A stretch of DNA of 64,000 nucleotides from contig VJWN01000017.1 in NCBI GenBank assembly GCA_007644065.1, positions 558,001 through 622,000 of the forward strand, given 5' to 3'. The number at the start of each line of letters is the position of its first letter. The first letter of the stretch is position 1. Positions 19,323 through 29,065 of this stretch are shown here, in pieces. The notes beneath the pieces are model-generated. The model did not search any database and had not been told where the DNA came from. It saw only the letters and a list, made by a program, of their open reading frames with translations. A program made the translations under genes and the position numbers. This DNA comes from Margaritispora aquatica (lineage: Eukaryota; Ascomycota; Leotiomycetes; Helotiales; Discinellaceae).

Positions 19323-20179
19323 GATCTTGTTCCAACGTACTTATCGACAAGTGTTGGGCTTGAGGGATAGCTTTGTATTTCGAATATTTCGAAATTTACG
19401 ACTGGTTCGATTTCGATAGCGAGAAAATATATGGGGCTAGCGCCTAGAAAGACTGTTGTCGCTGTAGGAGATTATGATAAATGGTTGAGAAATGTTGAGA
19501 GTCGCCATGGCTGGTTGATATCTAAGCCACATGTGAAACAACAATCTGCACAGCCCCAGCCTCTTTGTCTCGGGGAGGAGTACATATGGTTGTTTCTAGC
19601 AATGTGTAAATGAGATATGAGGAATCGGATCAATGTCCAGGGCTATACAGGCTTGAATCGCATGTTTATACCAAATCATGAGATTATTTATCCTCACTCA
19701 CATCCATCCCCCTTTTTCGTTCGCCTAATTGGCTCGGCAGAACTCGTGATCTCCTTATTAATATGGCCGTCAATAAATATTGTTTCTCTTCTATTGACGA
19801 GACCTTTGACAAAGAGACTCTATATAATAAAAATTACTAACTCATATAAATTCAGCAAGGAAACAACGAACTCAAAGTGCTTGATCACGTGTCAAATATC
19901 ATTGCGGTGGGTGCTCAGCCTTGATCATCCCTGATTCCCTGATTGAGACATGATCCACTTTCCTGCATTTATTGGCTGGCATTTGAGAGCCTACATCGTA
20001 TCTCCAGGCTTTCTTGCTTGCGGGGGGAGGGGGGGGTTACCAGCCTTACCTTTGTGAACAACCACCAAATAATTTCATGAGAAGCTCTAACTGTCCTAAC
20101 TGTTGAGAAGTAGATTATATTTATCATCTATCTTTGCTTTTCTATCGATAACAAGCATAACGTCTCAGTCAAGTCCAGC
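19323..20179. other. Divergent intergenic region between paralogs 8 and 9
   Basis: No gene recognised. AT-rich with short open frames only; a G-run lies near 20021-20037. Presumably holds both promoters. Confidence 0.6.
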
Positions 20180-21058
20180 ATGGCTCACCTCGAATCGAAG
20201 CCAGCTCCAACACTTCTCACTCTTCCCCTCGAGCTCAGACTCGAGATCTACTCGCTTCTCGCCCATCAATCGTACCGCCCACCAAAACCTGTCTCCACGC
20301 CCATCGGCCCACTGCCTTACGTGATTGCTGCTCCATTCTACGCATCTCAGAACATAAATCCCCAGCAATGGAAATGTTACATGTCACCATACAGACCAAC
20401 CATGGTCCTCTGCACGCTTCGAGCCGTGAACCGGCAGCTCCGCAACGAGTTGCGAGGGGTTGTGGCATTCTATGATCTGGCGTTGGAAGTCACAGCGGAT
20501 TTTAGAGCCAAAAACGGTGAGGGAATGGTGGATGGAGTTAAAAAAGCTGTGGCACAGGATGTTTTGAGAGAAAATGTGGTTGCTGTGGGATTGTATTACC
20601 AGTGCATGGCCAAGGGCCTGGCGTGTCGACATAACACGAAGGATTATTCAGCATATTCACCCAAATGGAAACAAAATCCATTCGACAATATCGTCAGCGG
20701 CTCTGACCGTCTCTACTCGCGCCTCTGGCCACCTCCATCGATCCCCAGGGCATCATTCCAAAGTGCGATTCTCGCATTGGAGAAGTTGGAAAGCTTGAAG
20801 TACCTGCATGTGTCTTTTAGTCATGGAGATGTGCTAGATTGGTTTGAAGGTTCGGTCGAAGAGACGCTGAAGGTTTTCGTGCCGTTTTTGAGGAGGGGAG
20901 TGCAAGTTAGTCTAGGATCAAAGTCTTTTTTCGATAGGGCTGGGAAGCATGTTGATCCTTGTGCAAAGATGACCGCGTTGCTAAAGAAAGGAGATGGGCT
21001 GTTGGATGTGAATTTCCCTCATGGACCTTTAGGCAGGGGACTCATCTTGAAGAGATAA
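20180..21058 (+). CDS. 2EXR/F-box-like protein, paralog 9 (long subfamily)
   Basis: Single exon, 292 aa, start MAHLESKPAPTLL. Motifs in order: LLTLPLELRLEIYSLLAHQ; LRAVNRQLRNELRGVVAFY; CMAKGLACRH (C-x6-C-R-H); FSHGDVLDWFEG; VPFLRRGVQVSLG; a weakened terminal motif LLKKGDGLLDVNF in place of GGGE. Closest in layout to paralogs 6 and 8. Function unknown. Confidence 0.84.
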   Translation: MAHLESKPAPTLLTLPLELRLEIYSLLAHQSYRPPKPVSTPIGPLPYVIAAPFYASQNINPQQWKCYMSPYRPTMVLCTLRAVNRQLRNELRGVVAFYDLALEVTADFRAKNGEGMVDGVKKAVAQDVLRENVVAVGLYYQCMAKGLACRHNTKDYSAYSPKWKQNPFDNIVSGSDRLYSRLWPPPSIPRASFQSAILALEKLESLKYLHVSFSHGDVLDWFEGSVEETLKVFVPFLRRGVQVSLGSKSFFDRAGKHVDPCAKMTALLKKGDGLLDVNFPHGPLGRGLILKR

Positions 21059-21421
21059 CAGCTTGGCTTTATAGGGGAATTTTGATAAACCAAAGAATTT
21101 GCGCTGGAAACTGTAACGAATGAGGAGGTAAAGCATTGGCTTGGTTGTCAAAACACCAAGTAGCTTTAAATTGAGGGACACTTGAAGCACTAAGCCTTGT
21201 CTTCGTTATACAAAGTCTCCAGCCTGCCGCGCCTAGGCAGCTGAATGTCTCGCTTACAGACGCTCACTAGGCTGAGTGTGAGAACTCCAAATTTAACAGT
21301 CTCTAAAGGCTGCAAACCCCCTCCCAGATAACACACACTCCGAGAAAGAAGAGAGAGAAAGTCTCAGCTTTGTTCATTGAAATATTCGAGTGCTCGCACC
21401 AACTTCACATGTCCATCGGTC
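21059..21421. other. Spacer between paralogs 9 and 10
   Basis: No gene seen; short promoter-like region before paralog 10. Confidence 0.55.
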
Positions 21422-22333
21422 ATGGACAGCATAATACAGACCCAGCCCACCACGCCAAAAGCAACTCTGCTCACCCTACCCCTCGAAATTCGACTCCTTA
21501 TATACAGCTTTATACCACCAACAAACACAAGACGCCCCCATTATTTTCGCCACTACTGGAGACTTCCTACCGAAGCCTATCACAAATCCACAAATCCCGC
21601 CGACCTACCCCCCTACCGACCCACTCCCATTCGTCTGCTATTCAGGCCCGTTCCGTACCAAACCCGCTTCCAGATTTCTCTCGTGAACCGCCAGCTCTAC
21701 CACGAGACCAAGGCCTTCAAAACGCATCCCGAGCTCACCTCTTCCTTCACCATTGACCTAAACGATGAGACAAGAATCATCCGTGCAGCAAATTCAGCAA
21801 TGGCCGATGGCTCCCCAAAGGAATGTTTTGTCAGAGCGGAAGTGCTATTTATGTGTCTCAAGAACAACTGTCGGCATGTCAAGTTGATCCATCGATTGCG
21901 CCCACTATCGAGGTTCAGTCCTGTTGATCAGTTTGTTCGCTTCAAGAAACTCTACGTCTCCTCAATACTTCAAGCGTCGCCTCGATCTATACCATCTAGC
22001 ACTTTCCAAACACTTACTGCACTATTAAATGAATACCCGAATCTTCGCGAGCTTCATCTTTTTGTCGACCATGGTAGCTTGATGGAGTGGTTCACAACGC
22101 CAAGTAGAGAATTTGACCTCTTGGTCCCTTTGCTGAAACGTGGAGTGCACGTGTCGCTTCGTGTTAACGATGTGTTTAATTCGCCGACGACGTGGGACAA
22201 TAGGAATTTTGTATATAGGGAGTTTTGCGAGTCTTTGAGGCTGGGTGGGGGAGATGTTATTGTTCGGGGTGATGTTCCAAATTTCCTTTCCAGCATAAGG
22301 CTCGTGTTGAGATCTGAAGCAGGACCTCTATAG
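21422..22333 (+). CDS. 2EXR/F-box-like protein, paralog 10 (long subfamily)
   Basis: Single exon, 303 aa, start MDSIIQTQPTTPKATLL; an in-frame ATG at 21377 would add 15 atypical residues. Motifs in order: LLTLPLEIRLLIYSFI; ISLVNRQLYHETKAFKTHP; CLKNNCRH (a shorter C-x4-C-R-H); VDHGSLMEWFTTP; VPLLKRGVHVSLR; LRLGGGDVIVRG. Same strand as paralogs 9 and 11. Function unknown. Confidence 0.84.
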   Translation: MDSIIQTQPTTPKATLLTLPLEIRLLIYSFIPPTNTRRPHYFRHYWRLPTEAYHKSTNPADLPPYRPTPIRLLFRPVPYQTRFQISLVNRQLYHETKAFKTHPELTSSFTIDLNDETRIIRAANSAMADGSPKECFVRAEVLFMCLKNNCRHVKLIHRLRPLSRFSPVDQFVRFKKLYVSSILQASPRSIPSSTFQTLTALLNEYPNLRELHLFVDHGSLMEWFTTPSREFDLLVPLLKRGVHVSLRVNDVFNSPTTWDNRNFVYREFCESLRLGGGDVIVRGDVPNFLSSIRLVLRSEAGPL

Positions 22334-22844
22334 TTTAGCGAAAAGAGAAGACTCGAAGTTTATTGTACAGTCAAGGTACTAAGGATATGTAATTTTCCGG
22401 CCCAAGGATTAATTACATGGTCATCTACCTCAAAGTGAACTGGCTTCCACGAAAAAGAACCAACAAGCGAGCAATCTTTCGCTATTTCTTTCCTTTCAAG
22501 ATTTGAACTTCTCAGCTCCTTGTCGTGGGATGTGGCAGCAATGCAGAGGGTTATCAAAGGAAGCCGCGGACAGGTAAGACACTGTGCTCAGCAGTTGTTG
22601 AGTTCACCTGCAGCCACGAGCCTCGGCCAGCGTAGCGTCGAAATTACGCCTAGCTATGTCTCAAGCTCAAGACATGTAGGGCCTTTCTCAATCCATATAT
22701 CCTCAAAGATGACTTCTTCGTCCATGTTAATCTTACCTGTTAAAGATCCATCTATCAATCTAACTATACACAGACCAATCTATTGCCTAGAACTTTTCAC
22801 GCCAGCTATATTCCTTTCTTACCTCCAACAACTAGGCGAGAACC
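22334..22844. other. Spacer between paralogs 10 and 11
   Basis: No separate gene supported. An open frame from 22520 runs into paralog 11 in another frame and looks like a shadow. Confidence 0.55.
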
Positions 22845-23897
22845 ATGTCTTCACCAGCCACAACGACCATCACCACAAAATCAACCTTTCTCACCCTTCC
22901 CCTCGAGATCCGGCTACTAGTATACTCCATATTAAGGGAATGGCAAAGGAACACCCCAGTCTTCATGCGCGACGACAGATCCGGGCACTCATCCAGCAGC
23001 AGCATCCGCGTAACTGGCTCCAAATTCAAGTTCCCACCCTACTACATCACCGACTCGCCATACGGACACTACTTGGAATCACTCAACCGCCATCAGCCCA
23101 GCAGACCCACAATTGAGCTCTCGATGACTTGCCAACAACTCCACCACGAGATTCGCAGTTACAATTACATCACCTTCCCTAGCACCCTGATGCTGTACCT
23201 CAGGCTCCGCATCGACCACCACCAACCCTCAGTTGCTATGACTGCGGCTGCGAAGGTGGCAAGCTCAGATGCGGATTTGCGAAAATGGTTTTCCGGCGCG
23301 TTTATCATGCTCACGTGTGATTCGCGCTACGAATTTCTGCATCTGGTTCCAGGAAAAGTGTCACTCTCCTTGTACAATATCTTGAGGCGAGGTCTTGATG
23401 ATTCTCTCCGGTATCTCCAAAGGGTTGGGCTGAAATGGGAAAGAGACGAAACGACACCACTCATTCCTACCCTCGCTTCATTGCAAGCCCTCATCACCTC
23501 CCTCTCTAAAACAAACTGCCCCTCTCTCCAGTCCCTCTTCCTCAGCACATGCTACGACGATACGCAGTCCTGCCTCCGCAATCTCTTCACATCCCCCTCC
23601 TTCAGCACAATTCTCGCACCGCTTCTGCACCGCAGCGTCGAAATTTCGTTTCGTATCGATTACCCATGGGAATATGCGGGGATCTCCCCCGATGCAGAGT
23701 ATTACCGTATAGCAAACATGCTAGAGTATGGGGGTGGCGAGGTCGTCATGCGCTGGACGCGAAGGCCGATGCTTACACAATACATGGATGAGGAGAGATA
23801 TATGTTTGTATTGCGAGCTGATGCCAGGGGCGTTGCTTGTGCCATTGCACCTTCTAAACCTCAGCGAGATCATTATTCAGAACCAATCGCTACCTGA
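22845..23897 (+). CDS. 2EXR/F-box-like protein, paralog 11 (divergent long member)
   Basis: Single exon, 350 aa, the longest and most divergent copy. The start MSSPATTTITTKSTFL precedes FLTLPLEIRLLVYSIL; its first residues MSSPAT are identical to paralog 2. The second motif is LSMTCQQLHHEIRSYNYITFP. The Cys/His element is not recognisable (only MLTCDSRYEF), and HGDLxEWF is replaced by YDDTQSCLRNLFTSP, but APLLHRSVEISFR and MLEYGGGEVVMRW remain. It is the right-hand end of the array. Function unknown. Confidence 0.82.
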   Translation: MSSPATTTITTKSTFLTLPLEIRLLVYSILREWQRNTPVFMRDDRSGHSSSSSIRVTGSKFKFPPYYITDSPYGHYLESLNRHQPSRPTIELSMTCQQLHHEIRSYNYITFPSTLMLYLRLRIDHHQPSVAMTAAAKVASSDADLRKWFSGAFIMLTCDSRYEFLHLVPGKVSLSLYNILRRGLDDSLRYLQRVGLKWERDETTPLIPTLASLQALITSLSKTNCPSLQSLFLSTCYDDTQSCLRNLFTSPSFSTILAPLLHRSVEISFRIDYPWEYAGISPDAEYYRIANMLEYGGGEVVMRWTRRPMLTQYMDEERYMFVLRADARGVACAIAPSKPQRDHYSEPIAT

Positions 23898-24382
23898 CAA
23901 GGGATCCAGTTTGAAGACTGGACACTGTTTTTTCAAGCGCAGCGTGAGAAAATAAATCTTAATAATCGACTAGATCATGATCAAATCACGATTAATATAC
24001 TTTGATTCGATTAATGACCAATCCCCAAATCATATTAATCATGTCATCACGCTGTGCAGGCGGATATCTCTTATCATGCTTGACGAGCTCCCATTTATGT
24101 ATTTATATTTGGGCGGCCTACATTGACTTGCCCTTTCATAAAAACTTCATAGTCACGAGTAAAAATCTTCAAGACGAGAATATCGAATCAGATAAGGATT
24201 TCACTTCATTTCTCGATAGGGAAGAGAGAATGTATGAGGAGATCCACCCTTTATATGATCTAGTTTGCTCCGTCATCCACTCTAAAAGAAAATGGTATCA
24301 TAGTAAACACGACTTTGCACCACGCACCACGCTCGAACCAAACCCAACATCATTAATCATCCTTTCTTCCACTTAGCCTCAC
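23898..24382. other. Spacer between the 2EXR array and PTR2
   Basis: No gene recognised. An open frame at 24002-24376 (+) is antisense to the presumed PTR2 3' UTR and has no family resemblance. Confidence 0.55.
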
Positions 24383-26416
24383 TCATATCTTAATCTCCTC
24401 GCTCTTCTTCTCACTCTCGTCATGCATAACCGGCTCTTCCACATCTTTCCCCACAGCGTTCAAATGACCAGTAGGTAGCATGTTCAGCCTATCATCATCC
24501 TTATCCAACGCTCTGTACTGGAGATAAAAGCATGTTCCACCGATAAAGGACAAGACAGCCATGACACCATAGTTCCATACTAAAAGCGGATCTATCGCAA
24601 TATTAGCATTGTGTTGTTTGCAAAAACCCGGAGGAAGGAAGAACGTACCCGCACTTAAAGTAACAAATGCCTCCCCCAATGCAGCAGAAATAGCACTCAT
24701 AAAGAGATTGAAGCTCATGACCAAAGATCTCATGTTCTTAGGCGCCTTGCTGAAAGCGTATTCCAAAGTCGTGATACTAGCAAGAATCTCACTGATAGCA
24801 ATGAGCACATATGCGCCAGTTTGAGCCCAAACATTGATATCAACTGGAGGACACATCATATCTCCATCGCCACCTAGAGATTCTGGAAGAACACCTGCAG
24901 CACCAGTGCCACAGATAGACTTCTTGTAGATATATGCTTGAACAACGGCAGCCCAAATCATAGCCGCTGAACCAGTGTAGAAACCGAGAGTGATTTTCTT
25001 GATTGGAGAAAAGTTGATCTTGTTTCTGCGGAGGAATGGGTAGAGCCATAAATCGCAGATTGGGATGAGAATAATCAAAGCGAAGGGATCAAGATTGGAG
25101 AGGACATCGTTAGGAAGTCCGTGAAGTTGCATGACTGCAGCTTGCGAAGTAAGATTGTTGTTCAGTTGGTTATACGTAAGCCAGTACAGAGGTACCCAGC
25201 AGAACACAGAGCAGGCCGCGAATCCACGACCAACTTCATCAACCCATTCATCGTCAAATGTCATCCAAGATGGGCGACTTTCGGGTGCGATCTTCGATGG
25301 CTTGACGGAATCCCAGAATGTGCCGTCGTTGATGTGCTTATATGTCGCAACAGGATTGATGTGCCATCTGCCAGAGTTGGCCTTGAAGAACAAGTGCATG
25401 GCTTTTCCTAAGACAGAGCCTTGTGGTGGCATCATGCTATATTTATCTCGGCAATACCAGACCACGAGGGGGCAGATACAGAGGAGGATTGTGGGGAGAA
25501 GATAAGCGAGCCAAAAGCCAACCCATTTCTCAGCATAAACCATTCCTACTTGTCCAACAAGCGCTCCGATGTTGATGAATAGATAGAAGTAGTGATAAAC
25601 TCTGCTTTGCGTGACAGTGGGATCCATGATCACTCGTTCACCACTCTTGAGTTCTTTCACAATCATTTTCGTGAGAGGAATTTGTTCGGCAATCAACGGC
25701 GAGATATTGGGTTTAAAACTACCAGTTCCAACACCCATAATGATGAGACCAATAATGAATGCTGCCATTGAGCTTTCTGGTTTCGTAATGACAGGTGGGA
25801 TTGCCGAGATAACCAAGATAATATGACCTGTAATGGCAATGGCAAGTGCAACGCAGATTGTCTTGTATCGACCGAGATACTTATCGGCGACATAGGCACC
25901 GAAGAGAGGAACAAGATATACCCAGAATTGATTGAAGGTTCCGATACCAGTTGAGGCTTGTTGACCCTTGTTCAGAGCCCCAGACTGTCCACTTTTACCT
26001 GCACCAGTCCTCGATCCTTCTGGGAGGGGTTGCTGGATGAAATTGGTGACTACAACGTGTCAGCGAAACATTCGTACTCTAAGCAATAACAACATACAAA
26101 CAACTGTCGTTCCATAATAGCTGAAGCGTTCACAAAGCTCGACGAAAGCAAGTGTATATGCCTTCCAGGGAATCCGTCCGGCTACTCTTCGAAGCGAGTG
26201 AAGTTCCTCTTCAGTTGGGTACTCTCCGTTATTTTCTTCGTCGGATAATTCGTCGTGAGTGTAGAAATTGTGCTGCTCTGTAGGCTTTCCCTCAAGGACA
26301 GGAGGAAGATCAACTTCATGGTTGACAGTTGGACCTTTGTGAAGCTCATCAGGAGGAAGAGCTAGAGCTGGATCATGCTTCGCGCCCGCAAAAGCATCAG
26401 TAATGTCTCCAGGCAT
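24383..26416 (-). CDS. PTR2: PTR2-type di/tripeptide proton symporter (POT family)
   Basis: Plasma-membrane proton-coupled importer of di- and tripeptides. Two exons, complement(24383..26049, 26098..26416), with a 48-nt intron and 661 aa. The cytosolic N-tail (about 95 residues, acidic) is followed by ELCERFSYYG in TM1, the ExxERFxYY motif that couples protons in POT proteins. Then come FTNFIQQPLP after the intron, FGAYVADKYLGRYKTI (PTR2 signature 1) and GTGSFKPNISPLIAEQ (signature 2 region). The C-terminal tail is charged. The promoter holds a TACCTAAGGTA palindrome and a 9-bp inverted repeat. The only other open candidate is a close POT paralog with the same activity. Confidence 0.94.
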
Positions 26417-26585
26417 GGTTGAGGTTCTTCGTAAATTTTGTGACTACGAACAAGTGTATGAAGAAGTTTATGATTCTATCAGACCCAGCAACCAAAGGGG
26501 TGACGGCGGAGCTATATATCCGTGGGAGGAGGACCCAAAGGGTGGAACTACCTAAGGTAGCTACCATGTGTTGCAAATTGCAACT

Positions 26586-26625
26586 ACGGAGGTAGTACCA
26601 GGGCAAGGTATTCGAGTACCTCCGT
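26586..26625. promoter_or_regulatory. 9-bp inverted repeat upstream of PTR2
   Basis: ACGGAGGTA (26586-26594) is mirrored perfectly by TACCTCCGT (26617-26625), 170-209 bp upstream of the PTR2 start. Each arm ends in a CGG/CCG triplet of the kind bound by Zn2Cys6 dimers. A palindrome TACCTAAGGTA lies beside it at 26549-26559. Confidence 0.4.
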
Positions 26626-27763
26626 CGACCTTGCCGTGCATAACACACGACACACTACTTTGCTTCCATGCAGCTGAGAGAAGGAACCACCCCCACCAAC
26701 CTGGTCGGTAGTGAGTCTGGTATCTCAGACCAATGATGGCTTGCGGTGGTGGCAATAATCATGGCCACACCCTCTCTTCCCTCATCTGAACAAATGAAGC
26801 TTTGATGATCACCCCATATTGAACAGGGTCGGCCGCTAAGCTACCAGGTCTGAGAGATGTTTGTGCTTCCACCTTCCTTCTTCTATCGGCGCCTCCCTGA
26901 CCAGACAATGGTCACTACCGAAGCAAGCTTTCGATTCGCAATTATCAGTCGCTATGGGAATATCAATAACAGGTGAGCTGTTCTCGAAGCTAGGGGTGTC
27001 CGAGCCGAGAAACAGACTTCGCGAGCTAGAAGGCCCGAAGAAACGTTAATCTGGGGCAAAGTGGCAAACTTCCCAAGACCGGTATTAAGCGGGGCCTACA
27101 GTATTCTGTGTCTTGTTTGTCGTTGTGATTTGTGATTTGAGGTTTGAGGTTTGATGATCGAAGCAGCCAACCACATTGTCAAATTTCCTAAGCTGCACAT
27201 TCCTCCTTTCGGTTAGCCCCCTGTAGTACCAAATGCCCTGTCCAACGGAATACGCCAATGACGTGACTCTCCATCTTCAAACAACTTTGTATCTTGCAGG
27301 GCAAGTTGCATTGCTCTTCGACCTCAGGAACGCGACTCGTGGGAAGGAATATCAGGTAGCTCGTCCGAAAAATTTTAATGCGCTTGCAGGTATTCTGATC
27401 TTGGATCCTCCTTTGATTTGATGAACCGTAGTCAAATAATAGTGGTGTGACCTTAGCCTCACCCTTTGTCGAGAAGGGCTCTTCACGCCAGAGCATGGGG
27501 AGGATGCCACGACCAACAGGTGACAGGCTATGGACCAATGTAAAAGTATCATACGAGTTAGGGATGTGGTACCGATCCATCGTATGCTGCCAGAAGCCCA
27601 AGAGGGATAACGATCATCCATGCCAGTCGCTGGAGATAAGAAGATTAACACTGACATCTGCGGCGTGAAATGTCTGGCAAAGAGGCTTTTCCTCAAGAAT
27701 TAAGCGTCATCCATTGCTTCTTTCCCCAGCCTGAAGCCTCAATGCGCACCCGAAGAAAACATT

Positions 27764-28539
27764 TCAAGAGGCAAATTCCGGGCCACGGCTATCGGCTTGA
27801 AACCGATAGAAGGCGGGGAAATCAAGCATGTAAACTTGAGCTGGTGAATTTGAGCATCCTAAGCCGAGCATCGAGGTCGATGAGAGCTTCCCAAGCTGGA
27901 TAGGATCGAAGCCTTTTGGAGTTCTGAAACGTAAAGATGCATTATACTTGTAGCTGCAGGCAGAAGATGAATCACCCAATGGTAAACTGGTACTCGGAGG
28001 CGTAGTATCCCCATGTTGCATCCAGATGCAGAGTTGACGTGAATTGAATCGATACAGCCTGAATCTCTCGACGACGGTTGGTGGCTGAGCTCCCCAACCT
28101 TATCTCAAAAGCTTCATTGCTTCCTGTACAAGATCTAGCGCCACCATTGTTTCATCTGCGAAGTACCGTATGGAGGAGACCGATGCTGCCCAGTAGAAAT
28201 TTATGTTGATGAATGATCAGTATGAGAACTCGTCCTCGATTCAAGGTGGTAGCGAGAAGAACATTTCCACACCAAGGAGTGGTTTTCGATGGGCTGCACA
28301 ACTGCGCTGACTGTATCATTAATCATACTCGAACCAGGACCAGTATATGAATAGGAAAGCCTCTTCAAGCCTCTACGGTCCCAAAGAGGAAGGTCGAAGT
28401 TAGGATTCCTGAACATGCAGTGAGCCCAAGATGGCCGGAGGGAGGTTGGGAGTTCCCGAAGAAAACAGGTGAAAGCAGAATAGATGCTGTTATGCGGAAA
28501 GTTGTACTGTACTGGATCAAAGATGTCGAGAAGAGACAT
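27764..28539 (-). pseudogene. Unassigned protein-like open frames, possibly a broken gene
   Basis: On the - strand an ATG-initiated frame at 28539-28201 (112 aa, start MSLLDIFDPVQ) and another at 28021-27764 (85 aa) have balanced amino-acid composition, e.g. NPNFDLPLWDRRGLKRLSYS. I do not recognise the family, and I found no convincing splice pair joining them. They could be fragments of a decayed gene or chance frames. Confidence 0.22.
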
Positions 28540-28761
28540 GATGTCTTTTTAGAGTCGACTGACCCACCACATATCGGACATATTGGACGGGGTTTGAAAT
28601 GCTTGAAATGCTTGAAATGCTTATTCTTCGATGGAAAGATATAGGTAGTATCTTGGTATCTTGGTATCTAACCTGAATCAGGAAGGTGGATGATATTGAG
28701 TCCAGGTAGGTAAGGTACGTGGAGGGGGTGAATCATGTGATATGTGCACCAAAAATTTGTG

Positions 28762-28914
28762 TACCTTAAGGTAACCTAGGTGATATCAAATCTCCCTTTC
28801 AAAAAAAAAAATTCACGTAAGAAAGACTCATCGAATGGACGCAAAAACTCCAAATAAAAGCATTAAATGATTAAAATAGCGAACATCGTAAGAACTACCT
28901 ACGTACCTTAGGTA
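28762..28914. promoter_or_regulatory. Palindrome cluster upstream of the Zn2Cys6 regulator
   Basis: Perfect palindromes TACCTTAAGGTA (28762-28773) and ACCTAGGT (28774-28781), and the near-perfect TACCTTAGGTA (28904-28914), lie 150-305 bp before the regulator start at 29066. GTACCTTAGG follows at about 28983. Confidence 0.45.
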
Positions 28915-29065
28915 ACTCTTCTAAGGCACGTGTCTCTTGGCTAGAAACCTGAAGTATCAGGTTAATATTTCTCAATAGTTAGGTACCTTAGGCATAACGC
29001 GTTTCTCCACCTTATATATAATTGTCCGAAGATGGACCCTCAACTTTCATATCAAAGTCTTCCTC

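Larger units (their letters stand above)
26417..29065. other. Intergenic region between PTR2 and the Zn2Cys6 regulator
   Basis: 2.6 kb without a gene I can name. Left part: PTR2 promoter with palindromic elements. Middle: unassigned - strand open frames at 27764-28539 (listed separately) and 27188-27601. Right part: promoter of the regulator with several TACCTWAGGTA-like palindromes and a TTGAAATGC triple repeat at about 28592-28620. Confidence 0.6.
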
